DNA from: Triticum aestivum
Taxonomy: Eukaryota; Streptophyta; Magnoliopsida; Poales; Poaceae
NCBI RefSeq assembly: GCF_018294505.1
Contig: NC_057794.1
Span: 190,395,114-190,459,113, forward strand
Direction: 5' to 3'
Length of the DNA: 64,000 nucleotides
The position numbers and the translations under genes were made by a program. The notes under the pieces are model-generated. The model saw only the letters and a program-made list of their open reading frames with translations, was not told the DNA's origin and did no database searches. How positions within the stretch are numbered: position 1 is the first letter of the stretch; each line of letters begins with the position of its first letter. Below are positions 12,144 to 22,025 of the stretch, piece by piece.

Positions 12144-12352
12144 CAGAAACCCCCAAAAAGAGACCTAGATCGGGAGTTCCGCCGCCGCAAGCCTCTGTAG
12201 CCACCGAAAACCAATCTAGACCCGTTCCGGCACCCTGCCGGAGGGGGAATCCCTCTCCGGTGGCCATCTTCATCATCCCGACGCTCTCCATGACGATGAG
12301 ATTTTAGTTCACCCACAGGGATGATGGTATGTACTAGTAGCTATGTGTTTGA

Positions 12353-12376
12353 TCTCTCTCTCTCTCTCTCTCTCTC
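12353..12376. repeat. TC microsatellite, 12 units
   Basis: This is a pure TC run inside the 5' LTR of A. The copies at the matching place are 7 units (18677-18690) in the 3' LTR of A, 10 units (23340-23359) in the 5' LTR of B and 8 units (29368-29383) in the 3' LTR of B. Confidence 0.95.
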
Positions 12377-13465
12377 GTGTTCTTGATTTGGCACGATCTT
12401 GATGTACCGTGAGCTTTGCTATTATAGTTGGATCTTATGATGTTTCTCCCCCTCTACCTTGTTGTGATGAATTGAGTTTTCCCTTTGAAGTTATCTTATC
12501 GGATTGAGTCTTTAAGGATTTGAGAACACTTAATGTATGTCTTGCATGTGCTTATCTGTGGTGACAATGGGATATTCACGCGATCCACTTGATGTATGTT
12601 TTGGTGATCAACTTGCGAGTTCCGTGACCTCGTGAACTTATGCATAGGGGTTGGCACATGTTTTTGTCTTGACTCTTCGGCAGAAACTTTGGGGCACTCT
12701 TTGAAGTTCTTTGTGTTGGTTGAATAGATGAATCTGGGATTGTGTGATACATATCGTATAATCATACACAGGGATACTTGAGGTGACATTGGAGTATCTA
12801 GGTGACATTAGGGTTTTGGTTGATTTGTGTCTTAAGGTGTTATTCTAGTACGAACTCTAAGATAGATTGAACAGAAAGAATAGCTTCGTGTTATTTTACT
12901 ACGGACTCTTGAATAGATCGATCAGAAAGGATAACTTTGAGGTGGTTTCGTATCCTACCATAATCTCTTCGTCTGTTCTCCACTATTAGTGACTTTGGAG
13001 TGACTCTTTGTTGCATGTTGAGGGATAGTTATATGATTTAATTATGATATTATTGTTGAGAGAACTTGCAGTAGTGAAAGTATGAACCATAGGCCTTGTT
13101 TCAACGCATTGCAATACCGTTTACGCTCACTTTTACGACTTGCTACCTTGCTGTTTTTATATTTTCAGATTACAAAAACCTATATCTACCATCCATATTG
13201 CACTTGTATCACCATCTCTTCGCCGAACAAGTGCACCCATATAATTTACTATTGTATTGGGTGTGTTGGGGACACAAGAGACTCTTTGTTATTTGGTTGC
13301 AGGGTTGTTTGAGAGAGACCATCTTCACCCGACGCCTTCCACGGATTGATAAACCTTTGGTCATCCACTTGAGGGAAATTTGCTACTGTCCTACAAACCT
13401 CTGCACTTGGAGGCCCAACAACGTTTACAAGAACAAGGTTGTGTAGTAGACATCAAGCTCTTTTC

Positions 13466-13483
13466 TAGCGCCGCATCCGGGGA
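13466..13483 (+). other. Degenerate primer-binding site of A
   Basis: TAGCGCCGCATCCGGGGA matches the tRNA-Asp-type site TGGCGCCGTTGCCGGGGA at 14 of 18 bases and begins 11 bp after the 5' LTR. Its position is correct, and the mismatches point to decay or to a relaxed primer requirement. Confidence 0.7.
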
Positions 13484-13577
13484 CGTTAGCGCTTGAAGGT
13501 ATATCTTTAGATCTTGAAATCGAATCTTTTAGTTTCTTATTTTATCACCAGTTTAGTTTATAAAAGAAAATTAAACA

Positions 13578-15231
13578 ATGGAATTGAGGGTACCTCATAT
13601 GCTTCATCTTTTTAATATCTTTCAGGAAAACAAGGTTTCCGATAATTGTGCCAAAATGCTAGAAGAAGAATGCATTAAAATGTTTGGCACTAAATCTTTG
13701 AATGATGAGCATGATTGCAATGTTGTTAGTACGAACTCTTTGAATATACATAGTACTAATGATGATTGCACCAGTCATGATGAAAATGTCTCGTATAAGC
13801 CTGTCAATTTTTGTGGAGTGCATAAGGTTTGCAGGTACACACCAAATAGGGAAGATAGATTTTGCAAGAGGCATAAGTATTTAGAAACTAAATGGTTGCA
13901 AGAAAGGCTAGATGTTTGTGCTGAAAATTTAAATTTTCTTAGCCATCCTTGTGAACTTTGCAACGAACATGGTCATCTAAATATCCGATGCAAATTGTTT
14001 CATGATGGAATCATGTCTAAATTTTTTGATGACTTGATTTCACTTGCACATCATAATGAACTTAGTTTTCTTCTGGGTTATGAAGAAATGAAACGTATAA
14101 CTAAGGATATTCCAGAATTTGCCCTTGATAAAGTTCTTGATTTTGATCTAGAGGAAATTTATATGTATTGTGCAGTGAATTGCATTGAAAATCCTTATAT
14201 TGCCAATTACATAAAGTCAAGAAAACAATTAGAAGATGAAGAGAATACTAATGAAAGGGAAGAGATTTCCCAATATCCTCACATGATGCGAAGAGATTTT
14301 TTCTTATGATGAATCAGGTAACGAGGAGGAGCCTTCTATCCAACCAATATCATTAATAAGGAGCTCCAAAAATAGGGTTAAACCCACACATGATGCGAAG
14401 AAGAAAAATAAAAGACGTAGAAGCAAAGGTAAAAAGGTATCCCTCCCAAATGATGTTGCTCCTATTACTCATTGTGATGATGATAATTTCTATACTATCG
14501 GTGCTATCCATACTATTAATGATGAGAGTGATTATGCTTATGATATGAAAAGGCCCAAGCTTGGGGATGCTATGTTTGATGAGAATGACATGTTTGAGAA
14601 TGTATTTGCTGCAATTAATGTTTGTCCCAAGCTTGGGGATGCTATGTTTAATGAATATGATATTTTTAGTCTCCCAAGTTTTGATGAGAAAATTTATTAT
14701 GATGATAGCATGCCTCCTATTTATGATGATTATTGTGATGATACTTATGTTATAAAAAGTAGAGATGACTATATTTATAAAACTTGGCATGATTATGATT
14801 ACCCTTTTTCTGAACATTACTCTCTTAATGTGGAAACAATTTATAGTATTCAAGTTTCTTATGATACTCCCGCTATTCCGAATGAGAATTTTTTTGCTTA
14901 TGTGGAGAGTAATAAAAATTATATGCTTGTGGCTCATGAAAAGAATGCTTTATGTGATAGTTATATTGTTTAATTCATTCATGATGCTACTGAAAATTAT
15001 TATGAGGGAGGAATATATGCTTGTAGGAGTTGCAATAATATCAAGTTTCCTCTCTATGTGTTGAAAATCTTGAAGTTATCCTTGTTTTACCTTCCTATGC
15101 AAGTTGATTCTTGTTCCCATAAGTTGTTTGCTCACAAAATCCCTATGCATAGGAAGTGGGTTAGACTTAAATTTGCTAGTCATATTCTTCATGATGCTCT
15201 TTTTATGTTTCAATTCTTATCTTTTATGTGA
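13578..15231 (+). pseudogene. Zinc-knuckle ORF of element A (no recognised gag or pol domain)
   Basis: The frame opens at ATG 13578 (MELRVPHMLH) and is open to a TGA at 14307. A one-base slip at the T run near 14297 leads into a second frame that runs in line through 14971 (a TAA where element B has a GAA codon) and on to a TGA after SFM at 15229-15231. Visible parts are an acidic N-terminal region; a perfect CCHC knuckle C-x2-C-x4-H-x4-C at residues C125, C128, H133 and C138; a basic patch near 14400-14440 (KKKNKRRRSKGKK); two copies of KLGDAMF; and a C-terminal part conserved in B. A zinc knuckle is typical of Gag, suggesting an RNA-binding packaging protein, but no capsid domain is recognised. 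Function is inferred only. Confidence 0.7.
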
Positions 15232-16723
15232 GCATCATTGAAATCATCATGCCTAGCTAGGAGCGTTAAACGATAGCGCTTGTTGGGAGGCAACCCAATT
15301 TTATTTTTGTTCCTTGATTTTTGTTCCTGTTTAGTAATAAATAAATCATATATCCTCTGTTATGACTGTGTTTTTTATGTTTTAATTAGTGTTTGTGCCA
15401 AGTAAAGCCTTTATGATCTTCTTGGGTGATTGTTATTTGATCTTGATGTAAAAAACAGAAAGTATCCGCTCAGGAGAATAATTTTATTTTTTTACCAGAG
15501 AACGATAAAATACCAATTACAGTTGCAGTAGATTATTAAACAAATTGACTAGGACTTCCTAATTTATCAGGATTTTTGGAGTTACAGAAGTATTCGAAAC
15601 CTACAGATTACTACAGACTGTTCTGTTTTTGACAGATTCTGTTTTGTATGTGTTGTTTGCTTATTTTGATGAACCTATGAGTAGTATTGGAGGGTATGAA
15701 CCATAGAGAAGCTGGAATACAGTAGATATTACACCGATATGAATTTAGAATAAGTTCACAACAATACCAAAAGTGGTGATTTATTTTCTTATACTAACGG
15801 AGCTTACAAGTTTTCTGTTGAGTTTTGTGTTGTGAAGTTTTCAAGTTTTGGGTAAAGATTCGATGGACTATGGAATAATGAGTGGCAAGAGCCTAAGCTT
15901 GGGTATGCCCAAGGCACCCCAAGGTAATATTCAAGGAAAACCAAGAGCCTAAGCTTGGGGATGCCCCGGATGGCATCCCCTCTTTCGTCTTCGTTCATCG
16001 GTAACTTTACTTGAGGCTATATTTTTATTCACCACATGATATGTGTTTTGCTTGGAGCGTCATTTTATTTTATTTTGTTTTGCTTGCTGTTTGAATAATA
16101 TACCAAGATCTGAAATTCTTAAATATTAGAGAGTCTTCACATAGTTGCATAATTATTCAACTACTCATTGATCTTCACTTTTATCTTGTGGAGCAGTTTG
16201 TCGTTTGCTCTAGTACTTCACTTATATCTTTTTAGAGCATGGCGGTAGTTTTATTTTGAAGAAATTGTTGAACTCTCATGCTTCATTTATATTATTTTGA
16301 GAGTCTTTAGAACAGCATGGTAATTTGCTTGGGTTATAAAATTAGTCCTACTATGATGGGCATTCTAGATGGGTATAATAAAAACTTTCATATAGAGTGC
16401 ATTGAATACTATGAGAAGTTTGATACTTGATGATTGTTTTGAGATATGAAGAGGCTGATATTAGAGTCGTGCTAGTTGAGTAGTTGTGAATTTGAGAGAT
16501 ACTTGTGTTAAAGTTTGTGATTCCCATAGCATGCACGCATGGTGAACCGTTATGTGATGAAGTCGGAGCATGATTTATTTATTGATTGTCTTCCTTATGA
16601 GTGGCGGTTGGGGACGAGCGATGGTCTTTTCCTACCAATCTATCCCCCTAGGAGGAAGCGCGTAGTACTTTGTTTCGATAACTAATAGATCTTTGCAATA
16701 AGTATGTGAGTTCTTTATGACTA

Positions 16724-16960
16724 ATGTTGAGTCCATGGATTATACGCACTCTCACCCTTCCACCATTGCTAGCCTCTCTTGTGCCGCACAACTTTCGCCG
16801 GTACCATAGACCCACCATTACCTTCCTCAAAAAAGCCACCATACCTACCTATTATGGAATTTCCATAGCCATTCCGAGATATATTGCCATGCAACCTTCC
16901 ACCATTTCGTTTATTATGACACGCTTCATCATTGTCATATTGCTTTGCATGATCATGTAG
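16724..16960 (+). CDS. Conserved short ORF in the 3' region of A (78 aa)
   Basis: The ORF begins MLSPWIIRTLTLPPLLASLV. Element B keeps an ORF of exactly the same length (27453-27689) with mostly conservative changes, and G has the same start (63741 on the minus strand) followed by a shifted frame. The C-terminus is hydrophobic. Shared descent alone could explain this, so coding is only a possibility. No function is recognised. Confidence 0.25.
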   Translation: MLSPWIIRTLTLPPLLASLVPHNFRRYHRPTITFLKKATIPTYYGISIAIPRYIAMQPSTISFIMTRFIIVILLCMIM

Positions 16961-17486
16961 TTGACATCGTATTTGTGGCAAAGCCACCATTCATAATTCT
17001 TTCATACATGTCACTCTTGATTCATTGCACATCCCAGTACACCGCCGGACGCATTCACATAGAGTCAAATTTTGTTCTAAGTATCGAGTTGTAATTCTTG
17101 AGTTGTAAGTAAATAAAAGTGTGATGATCATCGTTATTAGAGCATTTTACCATGTGAGGAAAGGATGATGGAGACTATGATTCCCCCACAAGTCGGGATG
17201 AGACTCCGGACGAAAAATGAAAAAATAGAAAAAAGAGGCCATAAAAAAGAGAGAAGGCCAAAAAATACAAAAAAAACCCAAAAAAGAGAGAAAAAACAGA
17301 GAAGGGGCAATGCTACTATCCTTTTACCACACTTGTGCTTCAAAGTAGCAACATGATCTTCATGATAGAGAGTCTCATATGTTGTCACTTTCATATACTA
17401 GTGGCAATCTTTCATTATAGAACTTGGCTTGTATATTCCAATGCTGGGCTTCCTCCAAATGCCCTAGGTCTTCGTGAGCAAGCGAG

Positions 17487-17738
17487 TTGGATGCACACCC
17501 ACTTAGTTTCTTTTTGAGCTTTCATACACTTATAGCTCTAGTGCATCAGTTGCATGGCAATCCCTACTCACTCCCATTGATATCTATTGATGGGCATCTC
17601 CATAGCCTGTTGACACCCCTAATTGATGTGAGACTATCTTCTCCATTTTGTCTTCTCCACAACCACCATTCTATTCGTCCTATAGTGCTACGTCCATGGC
17701 TCGCGCTCATGTATTGCGTGCAAGTTGAAAAAGTTTGA
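17487..17738 (+). CDS. Conserved short ORF near the 3' LTR of A (83 aa)
   Basis: The ORF begins MDAHPLSFFLSFHTLIALVH. It is present at identical length in B (28174-28425) and as a shortened version in G (63043-62843, minus strand), which makes it the better conserved of the two short ORFs. It is His- and Leu-rich with no domain I know. It may be chance. Confidence 0.25.
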   Translation: MDAHPLSFFLSFHTLIALVHQLHGNPYSLPLISIDGHLHSLLTPLIDVRLSSPFCLLHNHHSIRPIVLRPWLALMYCVQVEKV

Positions 17739-18068
17739 GAATACTAAAGTATGAAACAATTGCTTGGCTTGTCATCGGGGTTGTGCATGATGAGAGCATT
17801 TTGTGTGACGAAGATGGAGCATGGCCAACCTATATGATTTTGTAGGGACGAGCTTTCTTTGGCTATATTATTTTGAGAAGACATAATTGCTTGGTTAGTA
17901 TGCTTGAAGTTTTATTTCTTATGTCAATATTAAACTTTTGTCTTGGATCTTTCGGATCTGAACATTCCTGCCACAATAAAGAAAAATACTTTTAAAATTA
18001 TGTTAGGTAGCATTCCACATCAAAAATTCTATTTTTATCATTTACCTACTCGAGGACGAGCAGGAATT

Positions 18069-18083
18069 AAGCTTGGGGATGCT
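18069..18083 (+). other. Polypurine tract of A
   Basis: AAGCTTGGGGATGCT abuts the 3' LTR at 18084. It is the expected second-strand primer region. Four further near-identical copies of the motif occur inside the element (14557, 14629, 15895 and 15951). Confidence 0.75.
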
Positions 18084-19769
18084 TGATACGTCTCCAATGT
18101 ATCTATAATTTTTGATTGTTCCATGCTATTATATTATCCATCTAGGAGTTTTATATGCATTTATATGCTATTTTATATGATTTTTGGGACTAACCTATTA
18201 ACCTAGATCCCAGTGCTAGTTTCTATTTTTCCTTGTTATTGAGTTTTACAGAAAAGGAATACCAAACAGAGTCCAATTGACGTGCCAATTTTTGATGATT
18301 TTTTATGGACCAAAAGAAGCCCCCGAAGTAAAAGAGTTGGGCCAGAAGAGTCCCGAGCCATCCACGAGGGTGGAGGGCTCGCCCTACCCCTGGGCTCGCC
18401 CCCTATCTCGTGGACGACTCTGAGACCCCCCTGACGTGAGACCGATGCCAAAAATTCCTGTAAATACAGAAACCCCCGAAAAGAGACCTAGATCGGGAGT
18501 TCCGCCGCCGCAAACCTCTGTAGCCACCGAAAACCAATCTAGACCCGTTCCAGCACCCTCCCGGAGGGGGGAATCCTTCTCCGGTGGCCATCTTCATCAT
18601 CCCGGCGCTCTCCTTGATGAGGAGGGAGTAGTTCACACTCGGGGCTGAGGGTATGTACTAGTAGCTATGTGTTTGATCTCTCTCTCTCTCGTGTTCTTGA
18701 TTTGACACAATCTTGATGTACCATGAGCTTTGCTATTATAGTTGGATCTTATGATGTTTCTCCCCCTCTACCTTCTTGTGATGAATTGAGTTTTCCCTTT
18801 GAAGTTATCTTATCGGATTGAGTCTTTAAGGATTTGAGAACACTTGATGTATGTCCTGCATGTGCTTATCTATGGTGACAATAGGATATAGACGTGATCC
18901 ACTTGATGTATGTTTTGGTGATCAACTTGCGAGTTCTATGACCTCATGAACTTATGCATAGGGGTTGGCACACGTTTTCGTCTTGACTCTCCGGTAGAAA
19001 CTTTGGGGCACCCTTTGAAGTTCTTTGTGTTGGTTGAATAGATGAATCTAAGATTGTGTGATACATATCGTATAATCATACCCACGGATACTTGAGGTGA
19101 CATTGGAGTATCTAGGTGACATTAGGGTTTTGGTTGATTTGTGTCTTAAGGTGTTATTCTAGTACGAACTCTAAGATAGATTGAACAGAAAGAATAGCTT
19201 CATGTTCTTTTACGACGGACTCTTCAATAGATCGATCAGAAAGGATAACTTTGAGGTGGTTTCATACCCTACCACAATCTCTTTGTTTGTTCTCCACTAT
19301 TGGTGACTTTGGAGTGACTCTTTGTTGCATGTTGAGGGATAGTTATATGATCCAATTATGTTATTATTGTTGAGAGAACTTGCACTAGTGAAAGTATGAA
19401 CCCTAGGCCTTGTTTCAATGCATTGCAATACCGTTTACACTCACTTTTATGACTTGCTACCTTGCTGTTTTTATCTTTTCATATTACAAAAACCTATATC
19501 TACCATCCATATTGCACTTGTATCACCATCTCTTCACTGAACTAGTGCACCCATACAATTTACCATTGTATTGGGTGTGTTGGGGACACAAGAGACTCTT
19601 TGTTATTTGGTTGCAGGGTTGTTTGAGAGAGACCATCTTCATCCTACGCCTCCCACGGATTGATAAACCTTAGGTCATCCACTTAAGGGAAATTTGCTAC
19701 TGTCCTACAAACCTTTGCACTTGGAGGCCCAACAATGTCTACAAGAAGAAGGTTGTGTAGTAGACATCA
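18084..19769 (+). repeat. 3' LTR of element A
   Basis: The LTR is 1686 bp with the same termini as the 5' copy. It differs by scattered substitutions, a single-base loss near 18147, a shorter TC array (7 units) and a changed TATA box (TGTAAATA at 18459-18466). It ends exactly before the duplication AGGGT at 19770. Confidence 0.93.
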
Positions 19770-20119
19770 AGGGTGCCCGCGCGTGAACCGGGGGTAATTG
19801 CCATTTCACTTCACCCACTACGCTTGCCATTTCCCCCAGGCGCGCCGCATGCATTGCGCGGGGTTGGTGGTGGGCGCGCAGGGCGCGAGAATGTGTGCCT
19901 TGGCAGAAGATGTAACGCCATGGGTTGGCGTAAAGGAGCGGCCGATGAGTCTGGACGCCGTCGGGGGCGCAGATAGGCCGGATTGGAGGAGTGGGGCAGT
20001 CGCCCCAGAGTAGTGGAGAGCCGGCCTCCCACCCTGCCCCGCTATAAAAGGGAGCAGAAGGGGACGGCGATGCTCATCCACATACCTCCTCCTTCTTCCT
20101 TCTTGTTTTCGTTTCCACC
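19770..20119 (+). promoter_or_regulatory. Proximal upstream region and TATA box of the B3-domain pseudogene
   Basis: The stretch is GC-rich and contains CTATAAAAG at 20042-20050, about 70 bp before the ATG at 20120. The TATA box is followed by a pyrimidine-rich CTCCTCCTTCTTCC leader. This is a classic plant core promoter and leader arrangement. Element A landed about 350 bp upstream of the ATG and so separated this part from the sequence now at 11588-11759. Confidence 0.55.
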
Positions 20120-20815
20120 ATGACAAGGGGAAGGGGCCGAGCTTGGCCTTCGATGGCAGCGACGAGGGCTTCTGCTCGGCACCATGCTCCTGCCCCCATT
20201 GTAGCTACAGGGGCAGGATCCAACGCGCAAGGCGAAGCCGTAGGGCGCGGTCGGGGTCGGCGAGGCACTCGAGGCTGAGGCTGGCGCAGTGCACCGGCCG
20301 CGCCTCCGTCGGACGCTTCGACACCAATGGAGGGCCATGTGGGGGACACAACACTGGAGTTCATTGTCAGGCTGCACAAGCCCCCGCGCAGCTGCCTGTA
20401 GCTTCCTCATCCCTTTGCCAGGCTGATGGAGGTTGATTAGCCGCTTGGGTTGAGGCTGCACATGAGGGTCTGCTGCAACGGCACCATGCGGGTGGACGTT
20501 GAGTACCCTGCACCTCATGTCATGCTTCTCCGACGTGGTTGGAAGACTTATGCTCGTGCCCACAGTCTTATGGAAGGGCACATTCTCCACTTCAAGTTCA
20601 TGGAGGGCAATATGCTCCCCATCAAGGTCTTCGGGCGTTCAGGTGCTCACTTAGGGTGCCACGTGGAAAGCTCGAGCGATGGCAAAAGCTCCTCCTTGAG
20701 TGACAACGACGAGGAAGACACTGACGGTGAAGATGGCGACGAGGAGCCCCCGGTCGTCAAGCATGAAGACGACGACGAGGACTCTGGCAAAGCGTCAGAC
20801 GCACCGTCATCGTGA
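20120..20815 (+). pseudogene. B3 DNA-binding-domain protein gene copy with three premature stops
   Basis: One frame runs from ATG 20120 to TGA 20813-20815, 231 codons before the final stop, with no frameshift and three internal stops: TGA 20276-20278, TAG 20399-20401 and TAG 20438-20440. The layout is that of an intronless grass B3-domain subgroup: a basic Arg/Gly-rich N-terminus (MTRGRGRAW, GRGRGRRGTRG), then EFIVRLHKPPRSCL, then the B3 core with VDVEYPAPHVMLLRRGWKTY, ARAHSLMEGHILHFKF and LPIKVFGRSG, and a Ser/Asp/Glu-rich acidic tail. B3 proteins are plant transcription factors that bind DNA in the nucleus. The first stop is compatible with a CGA to TGA change. No functional full-length product is expected. 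Confidence 0.8.
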
Positions 20816-22025
20816 ACTAGGAGCTGGTAGCACCACCATATGCAACACCACCACAGGCAGCTGGACCCCGACAGAGTGATTTGCCGGAGGTGCTTGGCCC
20901 GGTCTTCGCCGCTTCCTCCAGCTGGACCCCGACATGCTTCCTCGTGGACTCTGGATTTGTCTTCCCTGCTAGTGTCCCTATCGGGCCGTGTCCCTCTGGT
21001 CCTGGCAGGGGTGACCAGGGCATCGCCTAGATGCTCTCCCCGTCCCCGGCCTCTTCTTCCTTGCCAGGGTGGCGCCCTCCCGATCTTGTCAGGCTGCGTC
21101 CCACTAGTCCTGACGGGGCCGGGATGGGCTTCTGCCCAGGCACTCCTTTTGACCTCTTTCCTTCTTGATGCAACTCCTAGGAGGAGAGGGACAAGAAAAG
21201 CATTACGGGGCACTTATCTTTTTTTGAATCAAAAGATGTAGGCACTTGCCAATTTTTAGTTAAAGCTATGTAATCCCTTATCCATCTTTGTACTCCGTGC
21301 GATCTGTACTTGTTTATCTACACATTAGTGGGGAAAGCACTTGCCGGGTACTTATGCATGCATCAAACATGTTGAAGGATGAACCTTCAATACTTACAAG
21401 TAAACAAAGTTCTCCGGCAAGACATCTTGTCAGCCGTTCATTACAGCTGCTACTAAACCTTGTTTGATCAAAAACGGGTTAGGAGCATAGATGAAGGCTG
21501 GCTCATTGTTAACTTACCCAAATGTTGCTACAACCGGTCTAATCGAGAGGAGTCAAATCAAAAGATGGGAGCACAGATGCCGGAGGCAACAAGGTTCCCC
21601 TACGTACAAGTTTTTCATATGTGAATACAACATGGAGTGTCGGGATGAACTTATCTTCCATTGTCGTTCTTCTTATCATTTCCGATAAGGAGGGGTTGCT
21701 GGGGACTAACGCGTGGGCTCTTACTCATCCTTCTTCCCTGGGAACTTATCCGTGATGGAACCTTTCTGTTACCACCAAAAAGAAGAAGAAAAGAGGAGAT
21801 ATAACAACACATGTTCTTTCACAATGAGTTAGTCATCTTCACTTAGGACTATTCTAATCACAATAAAGTCATACTTAAGAAAATATGCATGCAAGTTTTT
21901 TTGAAAGCACTTTGTTTTATTAACTATTCATAGGGTTTGCGCCTGGTTTTGTACAAAGGGTTACAAGTCCTGGGGACTATTCTTGCATAAAACAGGTTGC
22001 CAGGGCAAGGCCCGACAATCGCGCC
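20816..22025. other. Junction between the B3 locus and the Tat-like element; boundary unresolved
   Basis: The left part (to about 21180) is GC-rich with a 16-bp direct repeat (CAGCTGGACCCCGACA at 20858-20873 and 20919-20934). The right part is AT-rich and noncoding. The 3' end of the minus-strand Tat-like element must lie here, because its pol stops at 22026, but I could not place LTR edges with confidence. The ORFs here have no recognisable products. Confidence 0.4.

Larger units (their letters stand above)
11760..13455 (+). repeat. 5' LTR of element A
   Basis: The LTR is 1696 bp, begins TGATACGTCTCC and ends GTAGACATCA. It carries a GC-rich inverted repeat (12039-12090), TATAAATA (12136-12143) and a TC array of 12 units (12353-12376). 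Compared with the 3' copy there are about 8 differences in the first 165 bp, so the insertion is not recent. ORFs inside are not genes. Confidence 0.93.
15232..18083 (+). other. Long 3' internal region of A without pol
   Basis: No pol-like coding is present across this stretch. It includes two degenerate copies of the polypurine-tract motif, at 15895-15909 and 15951-15964, a very purine-rich low-complexity block at about 17210-17310, and two short ORFs described separately. The same region is present in B (25240-28771) and, in reverse, in G (62443-64000), so its retention is a family property. Confidence 0.7.
11760..19769 (+). mobile_element. Element A: complete non-autonomous Sabrina-like retrotransposon
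   Basis: The element is 8010 bp, bounded by LTRs 11760-13455 and 18084-19769 and flanked by the perfect 5-bp duplication AGGGT (11755-11759 and 19770-19774). It has a degenerate tRNA-Asp-type primer-binding site and a polypurine tract. No protease, reverse transcriptase or integrase is encoded. The only sizeable coding region is the zinc-knuckle ORF at 13578-15231, followed by nearly 2.9 kb with no pol. It must have relied on enzymes from an autonomous relative. Element B is its close relative and G shares its 3' internal region. The family name is from memory of the terminal sequence. Confidence 0.92.

Noticed and set aside
20647..21241. ORFs on both strands beside the B3 copy (188 and 133 codons)
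   Set aside because: The minus-strand one is largely antisense to the acidic tail of the B3 frame and has simple Ser/Glu composition; the plus-strand one has no recognisable domain.
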